From Flavobacterium agricola (GTDB lineage: Bacteria; Bacteroidota; Bacteroidia; Flavobacteriales; Flavobacteriaceae): 64,000 nucleotides of DNA. Of this stretch, positions 26,807-35,968 are shown piece by piece. The number at the start of each line of letters is the position of its first letter. The stretch's first letter is position 1. A model generated the notes under the pieces. It was given only the letters and a program-made list of their open reading frames with translations. It made no database searches and was not told the origin of the DNA. Both the position numbers and the translations under genes were made by a program. Location: assembly GCF_025919725.1 (NCBI RefSeq), contig NZ_CP081495.1, forward strand, positions 992,001-1,056,000, written 5' to 3'.

Positions 26807-26855
26807 AGCAAACCCTTTACTTTTTAGTGAACCCTACTTTTTATTTAGTAAACCC
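26807..26855. repeat. Three spaced AGyrAACCC repeats
   Basis: AGCAAACCC (26807-26815), AGTGAACCC (26826-26834) and AGTAAACCC (26847-26855) recur about every 20 bp, two helical turns apart, with similar ACTTTTT spacers. They lie about 145 bp upstream of the HTH gene. They could be operator half-sites or iteron-like sites. Confidence 0.5.
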
Positions 26856-26999
26856 CAAAATAGAGCCGAGTGCGCTAACAAAAACGCCCTTAAAAATTGG
26901 CAACTTTAGCGGCCTAAATAAAAGCAAGCCCAACAAAAACCCAAACTAAACAATTAATAGCCAAATAAATACGTTAGTAGTGTTTATAAATAGGGTATC

Positions 27000-27290
27000 A
27001 TGAAAAAAGAAAAACCGAGCCAAGAACCCGATACGTTTACCCCCCGTACCACAGGTAAAAAGCCTGAAACACCCAAACGTACAGAAAGTACCCCCACCAA
27101 CAACCAATGGTTGTATGGTGCCGAAGTTAAGCGCATACTAAGTATATCTGAAAGTACATTAAAACGCATGCGAGACCGCAACGATATACCCTTTATTAAA
27201 ATAGGCCGTACGTATTACTACCCCAGCATGTATTTTGAACACGTTTTATTACAAAAAATAAAAAACAAGTTTAAAAACATTTTTGATTAA
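27000..27290 (+). CDS. Helix-turn-helix (excisionase/MerR-type) DNA-binding protein
   Basis: This 96-aa protein has a proline-, threonine- and lysine-rich disordered N-terminus (residues 1-37). A single winged-helix domain of the HTH_17 kind follows: WLYGAEVKRILSISESTLKRM, then IPFIKIGRTYYYP. Such proteins in Bacteroidetes mobile elements act as excisionase-like or regulatory factors. Repeated AGyrAACCC motifs upstream may be its sites. A strong terminator closes the gene. No integrase or mobilisation gene is next to it, so it may be a remnant or a chromosomal relative. Confidence 0.75.
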   Translation: MKKEKPSQEPDTFTPRTTGKKPETPKRTESTPTNNQWLYGAEVKRILSISESTLKRMRDRNDIPFIKIGRTYYYPSMYFEHVLLQKIKNKFKNIFD

Positions 27291-27298
27291 GCAACCAC

Positions 27299-27327
27299 AA
27301 ACACTTGGCAAACCAGGCCAAGTGTTT
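27299..27327 (+). terminator. Intrinsic terminator after the HTH gene
   Basis: An 11-bp stem (AAACACTTGGC with GCCAAGTGTTT) followed by more than eight T residues, 9 nt after the stop. Confidence 0.88.
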
Positions 27328-27603
27328 TTTTTTTGTTTGTAGCTGTAAGTAAGTTTTAAGGCAGTTTGCTTGGGTAAAACGGGTAAAAAGCCGAAGCCAC
27401 TGCAACCAAACTGCAACCAAACTGCAAGCGCATGTAAAAGGAGTTGTCAAAATACAGCAAAAGCAGTCAAAAACCAGGTGTTTGTATTTTAAATAAGCAT
27501 ACGCAAGCAGGAATAAGCAGCTTGTTTGGGGTGTAAAAAAGGCGTTGTATTTTTATAGTAATAGTAACCGTTTTATTAACCAACAACTAAAAAAAATAAA
27601 AAT
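27328..27603. other. Intergenic region with an 11-bp tandem repeat
   Basis: No gene is seen. About 2.6 copies of ACTGCAACCAA occupy 27399-27427. An inverted partner of the CAAACTGC part (GCAGTTTG) is at 27361-27368, so a long-range hairpin is possible. An A-rich leader precedes the DUF6266 gene. Confidence 0.55.
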
Positions 27604-28239
27604 ATGGCAACGTATAACAAAGGTATTTTAGGTCCGTTTACCGGAACGGTAGGCACCGTAGTAGGCGCAAATTGGCGCGGAAAAAATGTAATGCGCAGTT
27701 TACCTAAAAAAACAGGTAATACCCCCACCCCTGCACAACTTGTGCAACGAGAACGTTTTGCGGTGGTTAGTAAGTTTTTAACCCCGCTCCGTCCGCTACT
27801 TAATCGGTACTTTGGTACCAGCACCGGAGTACAATCTAATTTTAATTTAGCTACTTCTTACCATATAAAAGAGGCGTGTTTGGTACAAAACAACACCCCA
27901 ACTATGGTATACAACAAGGTGCTAATTACTAAAGGAGAACTGCAAGGCTTGCAAGAGGCAACCCTAACAACAAACAACAAGCTTTTATTTACTTGGGCAG
28001 ACAATTCGGGCCAAGGCCAAGCCTTAGCAACCGATACGTTATTGGTTGTTATTTATGCACCAGATTTGCATTTGTTTGAAGTGTTTGAAACGCAAACTAC
28101 CCGCCAAGCTAAAAAGGCAACTCTAACAGCCGAAGCGTATTTTACAGGCGTGCCCATTCACATTTGGGCAACTTTTGTTAACAGCACAAAAAAAACAGCA
28201 GCGGTTAGCCAATATTTAGGCACAGTAATTTTAAACTAA
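27604..28239 (+). CDS. DUF6266 family protein
   Basis: This 211-aa protein has the DUF6266 pattern of Bacteroidetes: an N-terminal KGILGPFTGTVGTVVGANWRG block, NVMRSLPKKTG, then a TPAQLVQRERF helix. Two beta-sandwich-like halves follow (NNKLLFTWADNSGQG; FTGVPIHIWATFVNS). The family occurs in multiple copies in many genomes, and its function is not established. The gene is richer in C runs than its neighbours and stands alone between two terminators, with the HTH gene upstream. Confidence 0.8.
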   Translation: MATYNKGILGPFTGTVGTVVGANWRGKNVMRSLPKKTGNTPTPAQLVQRERFAVVSKFLTPLRPLLNRYFGTSTGVQSNFNLATSYHIKEACLVQNNTPTMVYNKVLITKGELQGLQEATLTTNNKLLFTWADNSGQGQALATDTLLVVIYAPDLHLFEVFETQTTRQAKKATLTAEAYFTGVPIHIWATFVNSTKKTAAVSQYLGTVILN

Positions 28240-28244
28240 ACAAA

Positions 28245-28277
28245 AAAAAACCGAAGGCCTAACGCCTTCGGTTTTTT
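28245..28277. terminator. Bidirectional terminator between DUF6266 gene and GNAT remnant
   Basis: A 14-bp perfect stem (AAAAAACCGAAGGC with GCCTTCGGTTTTTT), loop CTAAC, located between convergent genes. Confidence 0.9.
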
Positions 28278-28282
28278 GTTTT

Positions 28283-28792
28283 TTATAACGTGTGGTAGGT
28301 AATTTTTAAAAGTTGCCAATACAACATCCCTTCTTTTTCATATAATTTTGTAAACTGCAGTTTGTTAAGCAATTTTATAGAGGCCGTGTTGCTAACCAAA
28401 GTTGCAGCGGTTATTTGTTGCAATTGGGGTGCGGTAAAAGCCCAAGCCAGTAAGGCCTTGGCAGCCTATTCTGCAAAGCCGTTACCTCGTGCAGCAGCAA
28501 CTAAACCGTAACCCAAATCGCAACTGTTATTGGGCTGATAGCCTTTAAAACCAATATTGCCAATTAAGGTTCGGTTTGCTTTATCAACTATAAGCCACGA
28601 TTCAAACCCGATAGGGTTGGTAACTTTTTGTAAGTTAATTAAAATACGCGGCTAACTATCTAATACATCGGCGTCTGGCCAACCGGTTGCGGGTTGTAAC
28701 CCTAGTGCGGTAAGCGTGGTATAATTTGCCTGCAAAACCTCGTTACAAATGGTTTGCGTAAAAGGCAATAGTAACAAATGTGGGGTTTTTAT
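28283..28792 (-). pseudogene. GNAT-family acetyltransferase with two nonsense codons
   Basis: The reverse strand encodes a normal-length (about 169 aa) GNAT acetyltransferase. It contains an N-terminal LLLLPFTQTICNEVL, the central WLIVDKANRTLIGNIGFKG strand, the acetyl-CoA loop AARGNGFAE, the AAKALLAWAF helix and a VSNTASIKLLNKLQF C-terminus. TAG codons interrupt it at 28652-28654 (where relatives often have Leu before PRIL) and at 28466-28468 (after GFAE). No standard start remains upstream of the open frame; ATA at 28790-28792 is in the expected place. It is probably dead. Confidence 0.85.
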
Positions 28793-28845
28793 ACAAAAGT
28801 TTTGGGGTAAGGTTTTTTACAAATGTAGTATAAGTAAAAATTAAT

Positions 28846-29145
28846 TTATGAGGTGGGTTTGGATGGGGTTCTAAAAACTGAAAATAACAAGCCTAAGGCA
28901 ACCACTACATCAACTACATTCCATAACGTGCGGCCTAAAGCCAATTTAAAAAAGGGCTGAAACAAGAGCATTAAAAAAAGATATACCATTACAGCATTAC
29001 TTTTTTTAGTTTGATTGGCGCTATACGCCAAATACCCAAAAGTAAAAGCAGCAAGGTAGCGTACTAAAATATAGTAGCCGTAAGGCATAGGCAACAAGCA
29101 GCTAAGTAATACAAGGGCTAAACCTATTTTTAATCCGTTTTTCAT
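28846..29145 (-). CDS. Small membrane protein (DUF6804-like)
   Basis: This is a 99-aa integral membrane protein starting at 29145 (MKNGLKIGLALVLLSCLL); an upstream in-frame ATG adds a non-conserved stretch. It has three or four hydrophobic helices with the recognisable phrases MPYGYYILVRYLAAFTFGYLAY and FQPFFKLALGRTLWNVVDVVV. I assign DUF6804 from memory of this pattern, so the family name is tentative. The function is unknown. Confidence 0.65.
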   Translation of the reverse strand: MKNGLKIGLALVLLSCLLPMPYGYYILVRYLAAFTFGYLAYSANQTKKSNAVMVYLFLMLLFQPFFKLALGRTLWNVVDVVVALGLLFSVFRTPSKPTS

Positions 29146-29180
29146 GATACTAAAATAACACATTTTTGGTGTAGTGAACA

Positions 29181-29210
29181 AAAAAAAGAGAGCCGTAGCT
29201 CTCTTTTTTT
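29181..29210 (-). terminator. Intrinsic terminator of the S9 peptidase gene
   Basis: A perfect 13-bp stem (AAAAAAAGAGAGC with GCTCTCTTTTTTT) with loop CGTA lies at the 3' end of the minus-strand peptidase gene. Confidence 0.9.
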
Positions 29211-32004
29211 ATTCAACTTTATCGTCTGTTAACTCAAAGCCCCAGTCTAAGCCTTTGCTTGTTGCCGGAATTCCTTTAGTCATCCAAACAGGCGCTTTTG
29301 CATCTTTTAAGTAATAGTCAAAAAACTGTTGCTGACGTATTTGAATGTCTTTACGGTTTTGACGTTTAATTAAATTGTGGTCGTCGCCGTTGTAGTTTAA
29401 CATCCAAACCGGTTTATCTAACCTGCGTAAAGCCGTGTACATTTCTATACCTTGGTACCATGGCACCGCTCCGTCCTGATCGTTGTGCATAATTACAACT
29501 GGTGTATTTACTTTATCAAAATGGAATAAAGGCGAGTTTTCGATATATAAATCTAAATCTTCCCATAAGGTTTTACCAATACGCGATTGTGTTTTTTCGT
29601 ACTGAAATTGGCGTGTCATACCACTACCCCAACGAATACCACCGTAAGCCGATGTCATGTTCGCTACCGGAGCGCCGGCCCAACCTGCTGCGTACATGTT
29701 AGTACGTGTAATTAAGTGCGCTACTTGGTAACCACCCCAACTTTGCCCTTGAATACCAATTTTGTCTGGGTTAATCCATTTGTATTTTTTAATTAAATAT
29801 TTTACTCCAGAATTGATATATTCTTCAGCAGATTTACCTGGTTTACCGTCTGTATAAGCAATGTCTGGTACAAAAACCACGTAACCGTTAGAGGTAAAAT
29901 ACGGAATATTTAAACGTGATGGTGTTGGTGCTGGTTGCTCGTAACGGTGTAATTCTTCGTTATTTTTTTCGTAAAAATACACAATCATTGGGTATTTTTT
30001 GTTCGGATCAAAGTTTTCTGGTTTGTATAATAAACCTTCTGAATTGTTTTTCTTATTGGTTTTCCATTTAACCAATTCAACCGTATGCCAATTGTAGTTA
30101 GCCTGTTGTGGGTTTAACTGCGTAAGTTTTGCTTGGTTGGTTAAATTTTGAGTAACGTATAAGTTAGCCGGTTCTATAGCATTTTCTTTTGTAAAGAAAT
30201 AAAAATCTGCATTTTCTGCTTTTTGAATGTTAGGGTATCCTTTTACCCCTTCTTGAATTACTAAAACCGGATCTTGCGCATTTTGTAACGTTGCCAATTG
30301 GTATAAACCGCTTTGCTTATCTGTTTCGTTAAAGCTAGAAAGTAAAACAACGTCTTGCTCGTTTAGGGTTTTAAATTCGTTATGCAGTTTCGGAATTCTG
30401 AAACGCACTTTGTTTTTACGGCCGTATCCGTTGGTTACATTTTGTGGCTTTTGGTTGTTGTTTAAATCAAACGCCCAAATGTCGTAACGGTCGTAAATAT
30501 ACGCTTTGTTATCTGCCTCATTAAAAAAAGCGAAACCATACTGACGCGCCGTATCTGGCACATCATTATCTTCTATGGTAAAAGATACGGGTAAGTTTTT
30601 AGTTAAATTGGTAGTGGTTTGATTGGCTACGTTGTACGAAAACCATTGGCCTTTGTCTTTATCAAAATAAACAATAAAGTTGCCTTTTGGTGAGGCATAT
30701 ACGCTACCCACTAAATCGGTAATAATTTCGGTTTTATTTTTAGTTTCGCGATCGTAAATATAATACGTTCTTGGAATTGAAGCGGTCCATTGTGACGGGA
30801 TGCGTTTGCCATAATCTGACGAAAGTAACAAATAACGAGAATCGCCTTCGTTTAACAATTGCGCATCAGCAATTTCTAATGTATTTACCGGAACAACTTG
30901 GTTTACATTATTTAAATCTAAAATGGTAGTGTACGAACGTTTTAACTCGCGCTCTAAGTTTTTTAGCTGAATTGGCTGAATAAAATCATCTCTAAAGCCC
31001 CAAACATCAACAACTGCCTGATCTACGCTTAACGTTACCGTATCTTTAGCTACCGGAATAGGTGCCACGCCTAAAAATAAGCTTTGTCCGTTTTTAGAGA
31101 ATTGTAAGTTTTTGTCGCCCGAAACATACCAATTTGCAGGTACGCCAGCAGTTTTTTCATCAATTACCACTTTAACCTCATTGTTGTTTAAATCGGCAAC
31201 ATACAATTGGTGGTATTTAATTAAGGCTTTTTCATCGTCTTGATTTCCGTAGAAAGAAACCCATTGTTCGTTTTCGTCAAAAGCAAACCCTTTAAAAGTG
31301 CCCTTCTGATCTACTAACGGTTTGGTAGAAAAATCTTTAGTGTTGATTACAAAAACACCTTTAGGTGCTAACGAATCTTTTTTATTAGTTTCTAACGTAT
31401 ACAATACGTAGTTTCCTTTGGTAGAAACCGCATATTCTAAAATATTTTTAACCTTGGTTTCTTGGTTGGTTTCTAAGTTTTTTACTACTAAATCTTTAAG
31501 CTTATCGTTTGGTTTTGCTCCTTTTTTAGTGGTATCTTTTTGTACTTCTGTGGTATAAGCTAAAATAAAATCGTCTTTTTTACCCAACTTGTACCCCGTA
31601 ACATTAGGAATTTTTTCTAATGCCGATGTGTTTAAGTTTACAATAAAAAGGCTGTCTTTAGCCAACTTTTCTTTTTTAAGTTTTTTAGCCTGAACCAGTT
31701 TTTGGTCTTTGTAAAAAGGTTTAATTAACCCAACTGCAAAGGCATCGTTATTTGTAAAAGCGCCTGATGCTGCACGGTTAATTTCAAATTTTTTACTGCG
31801 GTTGGTTTGCTCTATAAACAAAGTAGGATCTCCCTCTTGTGGGCGTACGCTGTACATGATCCATTGTCCGTTTTTAGAGATTTCTTTTTGGCCTAAACTT
31901 TGCCAGCTGTCGTAAACAGCATGATCTAAGGGCTTTTTCTGAGCCCAAACCGTAGTAGTTATCGGTTGCACTGCAAGTAAACCGAATAGTACCAGTTTTT
32001 TCAT
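29209..32004 (-). CDS. Exported S9-family prolyl oligopeptidase-type peptidase
   Basis: This 931-aa serine peptidase has a signal peptide (KKLVLFGLLAVQPITTTVWA). A long beta-propeller-like N-terminal region (to about residue 640) is followed by the alpha/beta-hydrolase domain. The nucleophile is in GIQGQSWGGYQ, the Asp in HNDQDGAVPW and the His in DDHNLIKRQN. The tail is typical (FDYYLKDAKAPVWM). Enzymes of this group cleave peptides after proline or other residues and are common in protein-degrading flavobacteria. It is a single gene with its own terminator. Confidence 0.93.
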   Translation of the reverse strand: MKKLVLFGLLAVQPITTTVWAQKKPLDHAVYDSWQSLGQKEISKNGQWIMYSVRPQEGDPTLFIEQTNRSKKFEINRAASGAFTNNDAFAVGLIKPFYKDQKLVQAKKLKKEKLAKDSLFIVNLNTSALEKIPNVTGYKLGKKDDFILAYTTEVQKDTTKKGAKPNDKLKDLVVKNLETNQETKVKNILEYAVSTKGNYVLYTLETNKKDSLAPKGVFVINTKDFSTKPLVDQKGTFKGFAFDENEQWVSFYGNQDDEKALIKYHQLYVADLNNNEVKVVIDEKTAGVPANWYVSGDKNLQFSKNGQSLFLGVAPIPVAKDTVTLSVDQAVVDVWGFRDDFIQPIQLKNLERELKRSYTTILDLNNVNQVVPVNTLEIADAQLLNEGDSRYLLLSSDYGKRIPSQWTASIPRTYYIYDRETKNKTEIITDLVGSVYASPKGNFIVYFDKDKGQWFSYNVANQTTTNLTKNLPVSFTIEDNDVPDTARQYGFAFFNEADNKAYIYDRYDIWAFDLNNNQKPQNVTNGYGRKNKVRFRIPKLHNEFKTLNEQDVVLLSSFNETDKQSGLYQLATLQNAQDPVLVIQEGVKGYPNIQKAENADFYFFTKENAIEPANLYVTQNLTNQAKLTQLNPQQANYNWHTVELVKWKTNKKNNSEGLLYKPENFDPNKKYPMIVYFYEKNNEELHRYEQPAPTPSRLNIPYFTSNGYVVFVPDIAYTDGKPGKSAEEYINSGVKYLIKKYKWINPDKIGIQGQSWGGYQVAHLITRTNMYAAGWAGAPVANMTSAYGGIRWGSGMTRQFQYEKTQSRIGKTLWEDLDLYIENSPLFHFDKVNTPVVIMHNDQDGAVPWYQGIEMYTALRRLDKPVWMLNYNGDDHNLIKRQNRKDIQIRQQQFFDYYLKDAKAPVWMTKGIPATSKGLDWGFELTDDKVE

Positions 32005-32156
32005 GATAATTTAGTTTTGAGTTTAATATGAATAGTGAATAGTAAAAGCATGCAATATAATTAAATACTTACAAAACATATTATTTTTTTGTAAAATGAA
32101 CCGCTTAAAAAAGCTTTTTCTGTACTTTTAAGGCGCTAAACACAGTACAGACCAAT

Positions 32157-33018
32157 ATGATTACTTTACAAAACGAGCAGCTTACCGTAAACCTTTCTGC
32201 CTTAGGTGCCGAGTTAAAAAGCATTACAAACAAGGTAGGTTTTGAATTTTTATGGCAAGCCAACCCGGCGTTTTGGAACAAAACTAGCCCTATTTTATTT
32301 CCTATTGTTGGTAGCTTAAAAAACAACAGCTATTGGTATAACAACCAAGAATATAAACTAAACCGCCACGGATTTGCCCGAGAAATGCTTTTTGATTATC
32401 AACAAACCTCTGCAACTCAAGTTGTTTTTACGTTGCAAGATACCGATGCAACTTTAGTTAACTACCCATTTTCTTTTCAATTGCAAGTTCGTTATCAACT
32501 GCAAGGCAATCAAGTAACATGTACCTATTTGGTTACCAACACCGGGGTACAAAACATGTTGTTTAGTTTGGGGGCACATCCGGCTTTTGCATTGCCTGAG
32601 CTAGCCAATGGTTCGTATTATTTAGCTTTTAATAAAGACGAAACACTAGCACGTTATGTTTTAAATACTGAAGGTTTGGTAACCAACCAAACAAAAAACA
32701 TAACTTTAAACCACAAAACATTACCTTTAACAAAACCTTTGTTTTATGATGATGCCTTGGTGTTTAAACATTTAAAAAGCGATTGCATTACGTTAAAAAA
32801 ATACCGAAAATAAGCATGAAGTTAGCATGCAGTTTCCGTCCTATTCGCATTTTGGTATTTGGAGTGCTAAAAACGCCTCTTTTGTTTGTTTAGAACCGTG
32901 GTGCGGCGTTGCCGATTTAGAAAGCCATAACAAAAAATTAGAAGAAAAAGAAGGTGTTATAACTTTAGCCCCACAAAAAACTTGGACTGCTTTTTGGAAT
33001 ATTACTTTAAAAGCTTAA
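32157..33018 (+). pseudogene. Aldose 1-epimerase family gene with a one-base frameshift
   Basis: The N-terminal 218 residues (MITLQNEQLTVNLSALGAELKSI, HGFAREMLF, SLGAHPAFALP) run into a premature TAA at 32811-32813. Reading resumes in another frame as NTENKHEVSMQFPSYSHFGIW and SFVCLEPWCGVAD to the stop at 33018. Both parts belong to one mutarotase-like protein (YeaD/LacX group, about 286 aa). The switch falls at a run of seven A residues (32795-32801); six would restore one frame. The missing C-terminus carries the conserved EPWCG motif, so the truncated product is probably inactive. A sequencing slip remains possible. Confidence 0.85.
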
Positions 33019-33120
33019 AAAATGCACTTTAACAGTTTTTAACATCCCTTTATCTATTTTTTTAGATTCAACAAAAAACCTAGCCTACCTTGTATCATTA
33101 AACTTATAGGATATAACAAT

Positions 33121-34767
33121 ATGAAATTCAGGTTTTTATTACTGTGTATTTTTGTACAAACTTGGCTTTTTGCTCAAAATAATTATTCGGTTTATTACGA
33201 ATCCGGTAGCACTGCAATTAGCAGCTCTGAAGAAACCCGATTGTTAAATGCTTTAACAAAAATTGCGCCAAATAACATATCTTCATTTGTTTTTCATTTG
33301 TATCATGATGATACGGGCAACAAAGCTGTAAATCAAAGAATTTCTAACCTACGTGCAGCATCATTACAAAAGTTTTTACAAAAAAATGGTTTTACACAAG
33401 ATGTTGTTAATCAATACGAAGGGGCTATTCCTATTTTAAATATAGAACAGCTTACCAGCATAGAAATTCTGCAAATACGCAATAAAAACCGTAAAATAGA
33501 AATTGTTGTTCTTTTAAATCAAGAACCACAACAAGTAACAAATCCGATAGTTTTAGAACAACAATCAGTATTTTTTACTGCAGAAAATATTCAGCCCAAT
33601 GCAACAGATTTACAAAACTTACTATTCTCTTTAAAAGCAATTGCTGATGAAAAGGTAGAATCAATTACATTACATGTTTATAATGATGATACCGGGGCTA
33701 AAAACAGAAATAAGAATAAATTAACCTCACGCAAAAGAGCCGAAGTTTTACAACAACAAATAAACCAAAATTACCCAGATTTAAAGGTTTTAATTACTTA
33801 CGAAGGCGATATTAAAGCTGATATTAGAGAGGAATATTCTGCAAAACATATTGAATTTTTACGAAATAAAAATAAACGTATTGATGTAACGGTTAACACG
33901 CCTAAAGCAATGGCCATTGCACAACAACAACAATCTATTACTCCTAAAAAAGAGCTTCAAATTACACCTGTAAAAATGCAGCATCGCTTTTCGGAAGCCA
34001 ACAACAGCTATTCTATACATTTTAACACCGACCAAAAAACTAAACCAGAAGCTGAGGATGAAGCTTTGTTAAAAAGTGCTATTCAAGAAATTGATATAGA
34101 CCAATTTAAATTTATTGTTCTTAATGTTTATAATGAAGATTCGGGCAATAAAAATTCTGACGAAGCTATTTCTAAACAACGCGCAGAAGCAATAAAAAAA
34201 ATAGTTGCAACCAATCCCAAACTTCAAGTTGTTGTAAATTATAAAGAACCTGTTAAATCAGAAATTAAAGATGTATATTCTGACACACATATAGCCTATT
34301 TAAAAACGAAAAACCGACGTATTGATGTTATTGCAAGTGCTGACGGCGTTGTGAATAATTTGACCAGTCAACCTAAAATAAACTTTGTACATCATTTTTC
34401 GCCAAACAACCGCGTGGGCGATCGCGTTCATCTTAAAAATGGTGTGTTTTTAAACGACAGAAGCATTATATCTAAAGAAATTGCCAGAGAACTAGATATT
34501 ATTGCCATGCAATTAACCAAATATAATAATCTTCATATTGAAATTCAAGGACATGTTTGTTGTACCAACGGTGGACATGAAGCTATAGATAAAGGAACCG
34601 GTAAGTTAGAACTTTCTGCCAACCGAGCTAAAGCAACCTATCAATATTTGGTTAGAAAAAACATTGATCCGAAAAGAATGCGATTTAAAGGTTATGGCAA
34701 TTCTAAACCATTAGGTTATGAAGAAGAATTGAATAAACGCATAGAATTTTATGTAATAAAAACATAA
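33121..34767 (+). CDS. Exported protein with repeated OmpA-like domains
   Basis: This 548-aa protein has a signal peptide (MKFRFLLLCIFVQTWLFAQ). The C-terminal 120 residues are an OmpA-type peptidoglycan-binding domain (IEIQGHVCCTNGG, LSANRAKATYQYLVRKNIDPKRMRFKGYGNSKP, NKRIEF). Upstream, three diverged copies of the same module are visible (about residues 25-135, 160-260, 290-400). Each has VYNDDTGNK- or LYHDDTGNK-like phrases, a QRxAxxLQ helix and NKNRKIEI/NKNKRIDV/TKNRRIDV ends. There is no beta-barrel, so it probably spans the periplasm bound to peptidoglycan. It stands alone, followed 165 bp later by a barrel-protein gene. Confidence 0.8.
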   Translation: MKFRFLLLCIFVQTWLFAQNNYSVYYESGSTAISSSEETRLLNALTKIAPNNISSFVFHLYHDDTGNKAVNQRISNLRAASLQKFLQKNGFTQDVVNQYEGAIPILNIEQLTSIEILQIRNKNRKIEIVVLLNQEPQQVTNPIVLEQQSVFFTAENIQPNATDLQNLLFSLKAIADEKVESITLHVYNDDTGAKNRNKNKLTSRKRAEVLQQQINQNYPDLKVLITYEGDIKADIREEYSAKHIEFLRNKNKRIDVTVNTPKAMAIAQQQQSITPKKELQITPVKMQHRFSEANNSYSIHFNTDQKTKPEAEDEALLKSAIQEIDIDQFKFIVLNVYNEDSGNKNSDEAISKQRAEAIKKIVATNPKLQVVVNYKEPVKSEIKDVYSDTHIAYLKTKNRRIDVIASADGVVNNLTSQPKINFVHHFSPNNRVGDRVHLKNGVFLNDRSIISKEIARELDIIAMQLTKYNNLHIEIQGHVCCTNGGHEAIDKGTGKLELSANRAKATYQYLVRKNIDPKRMRFKGYGNSKPLGYEEELNKRIEFYVIKT

Positions 34768-34932
34768 TACAGATAAAACAACTTGATATAACATTGTTAA
34801 TAAATTGTAAAATTTGTTTGAGTACTTTTTTTATTTTAATAGTTTTATAAAACATTTTACAGTATTATTCTTATTTATAAAAGAATAAATTGTAGTAATG
34901 TTATAAGATAAAAACTCAAATTTAAATTACCT

Positions 34933-35430
34933 ATGAAAAAAATAACAACGTTTTTAGCCCTTGTTGCAGCCTCAACAAGTTTATTTGCGCAAGATTATGA
35001 TAATTCAATTGGATTGCGTTTCGGATCTGGTTATTATGATGCGGCAGGTATTGCCTTTAAAACTTTTGTTAGTAGAGATGGAGCCATTGAAGCCGATTTA
35101 GGTTTTAAAAATTACTCGCGCCGCAACCACAACTGGACCAATGTTTCGGTTTCTGGTACGTACCAACATCATTTTCCTATCGGAAATGTAGAAAACTTTA
35201 AATGGTTTGTTGGTGGCGGTATTGTTTTTGCCAATTCGTTTTCTAACCATTCAGATCGTGAAGGATTTAACATGGGTATTTACCCAACGGGTGGTGTAGA
35301 ATATAAACTTAAAAACGCACCTTTTGTTTTTTCGGCAGATATTAGACCAACCATTCATGTTGTTGAAGCATACGATTATTACAACAATGCCTTTTTTAAT
35401 ACCGGAATTACAGCCCGTTATACCTTTTAA
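34933..35430 (+). CDS. Small outer-membrane beta-barrel protein
   Basis: This 165-aa protein has a signal peptide (KKITTFLALVAASTSLFA). Alternating amphipathic strands (SIGLRFGSGYYDAAGIAFKTF, WTNVSVSGTYQHHFP, FKWFVGGGIVF) lead to a terminal aromatic strand (NTGITARYTF). This is the pattern of eight-stranded barrels of the OmpX/porin-family type. The function is unknown. It may be cotranscribed with the OmpA-repeat gene upstream, though the 165-bp gap suggests its own promoter. Confidence 0.75.
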   Translation: MKKITTFLALVAASTSLFAQDYDNSIGLRFGSGYYDAAGIAFKTFVSRDGAIEADLGFKNYSRRNHNWTNVSVSGTYQHHFPIGNVENFKWFVGGGIVFANSFSNHSDREGFNMGIYPTGGVEYKLKNAPFVFSADIRPTIHVVEAYDYYNNAFFNTGITARYTF

Positions 35431-35431
35431 T

Positions 35432-35461
35432 AAAAAAGCTTCGAAAACTCGAAGCTTTTTT
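35432..35461. terminator. Bidirectional terminator after the barrel gene
   Basis: A stem AAAAAAGCTTCGA/TCGAAGCTTTTTT with loop AAAC sits between convergent genes. Confidence 0.9.
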
Positions 35462-35465
35462 ATTT

Positions 35466-35876
35466 TTATAACCCGCTATCTTTAGCCGATAATCTATCTT
35501 TTACATATTCTACTTGCGTTTTACCATGAGGTTTTGGTTTACCGTTTTCGTCTAAATTTACCATAGTAATGCGATCAACCGTAATAATGGTTTCGTGTGT
35601 CATTTTGTTTCGAACTTCACAGCGTAAAACTAATGAAGTTCTACCAAAACTAATTACGTCAATACCAATTTCAACAATATCGCCTTGCTGGGCAGATGCC
35701 ATAAAATTAATTTCAGACATAAATTTGGTTACCACATGCGGGTTTTCGAGCTGAACAATGCTATATAAAGCTGCTTCTTCATCAATCCAAGCTAAAAGCT
35801 TACCACCAAATAATGTTTTATTTGGGTTTAAATCTTCGGGCTTAACCCATTTTCGTGTGTGAAATCTCATAAACAT
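35466..35876 (-). CDS. Acyl-CoA thioesterase (hotdog fold, YciA-like)
   Basis: This 136-aa hotdog-fold thioesterase cleaves acyl-CoA to free acid and CoA. The start at 35876 (MFMRFHTRKWVKPEDLN) is chosen because the 17 residues ahead of it in the longest frame are not family-like; the Met at 35870 is also possible. Conserved features are NPNKTLFGGKLLAWIDEEAAL (catalytic Asp region), TKFMSEINFMASAQQGD and the VEIGIDVISFGRTSLVL strand. It is a single gene converging on the barrel gene. Confidence 0.88.
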   Translation of the reverse strand: MFMRFHTRKWVKPEDLNPNKTLFGGKLLAWIDEEAALYSIVQLENPHVVTKFMSEINFMASAQQGDIVEIGIDVISFGRTSLVLRCEVRNKMTHETIITVDRITMVNLDENGKPKPHGKTQVEYVKDRLSAKDSGL

Positions 35877-35968
35877 TTTTTCTAAAATTAAGTCATATTT
35901 GGCTATTTCAAAAGCAAAAACACACATTATTTTGTAAATTTTAAGTAACTTGCAATAAAAATATAATT

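Noticed and set aside
27399..27427. CRISPR-like repeats
   Set aside because: The 11-bp units are adjacent with no spacers; it is a short tandem repeat.
28283..28792. In-frame TAG codons as pyrrolysine or recoded sense codons
   Set aside because: No suppressor tRNA or pyl gene is seen, and the same regions also contain lost starts and frameshifts, which fit ordinary decay.
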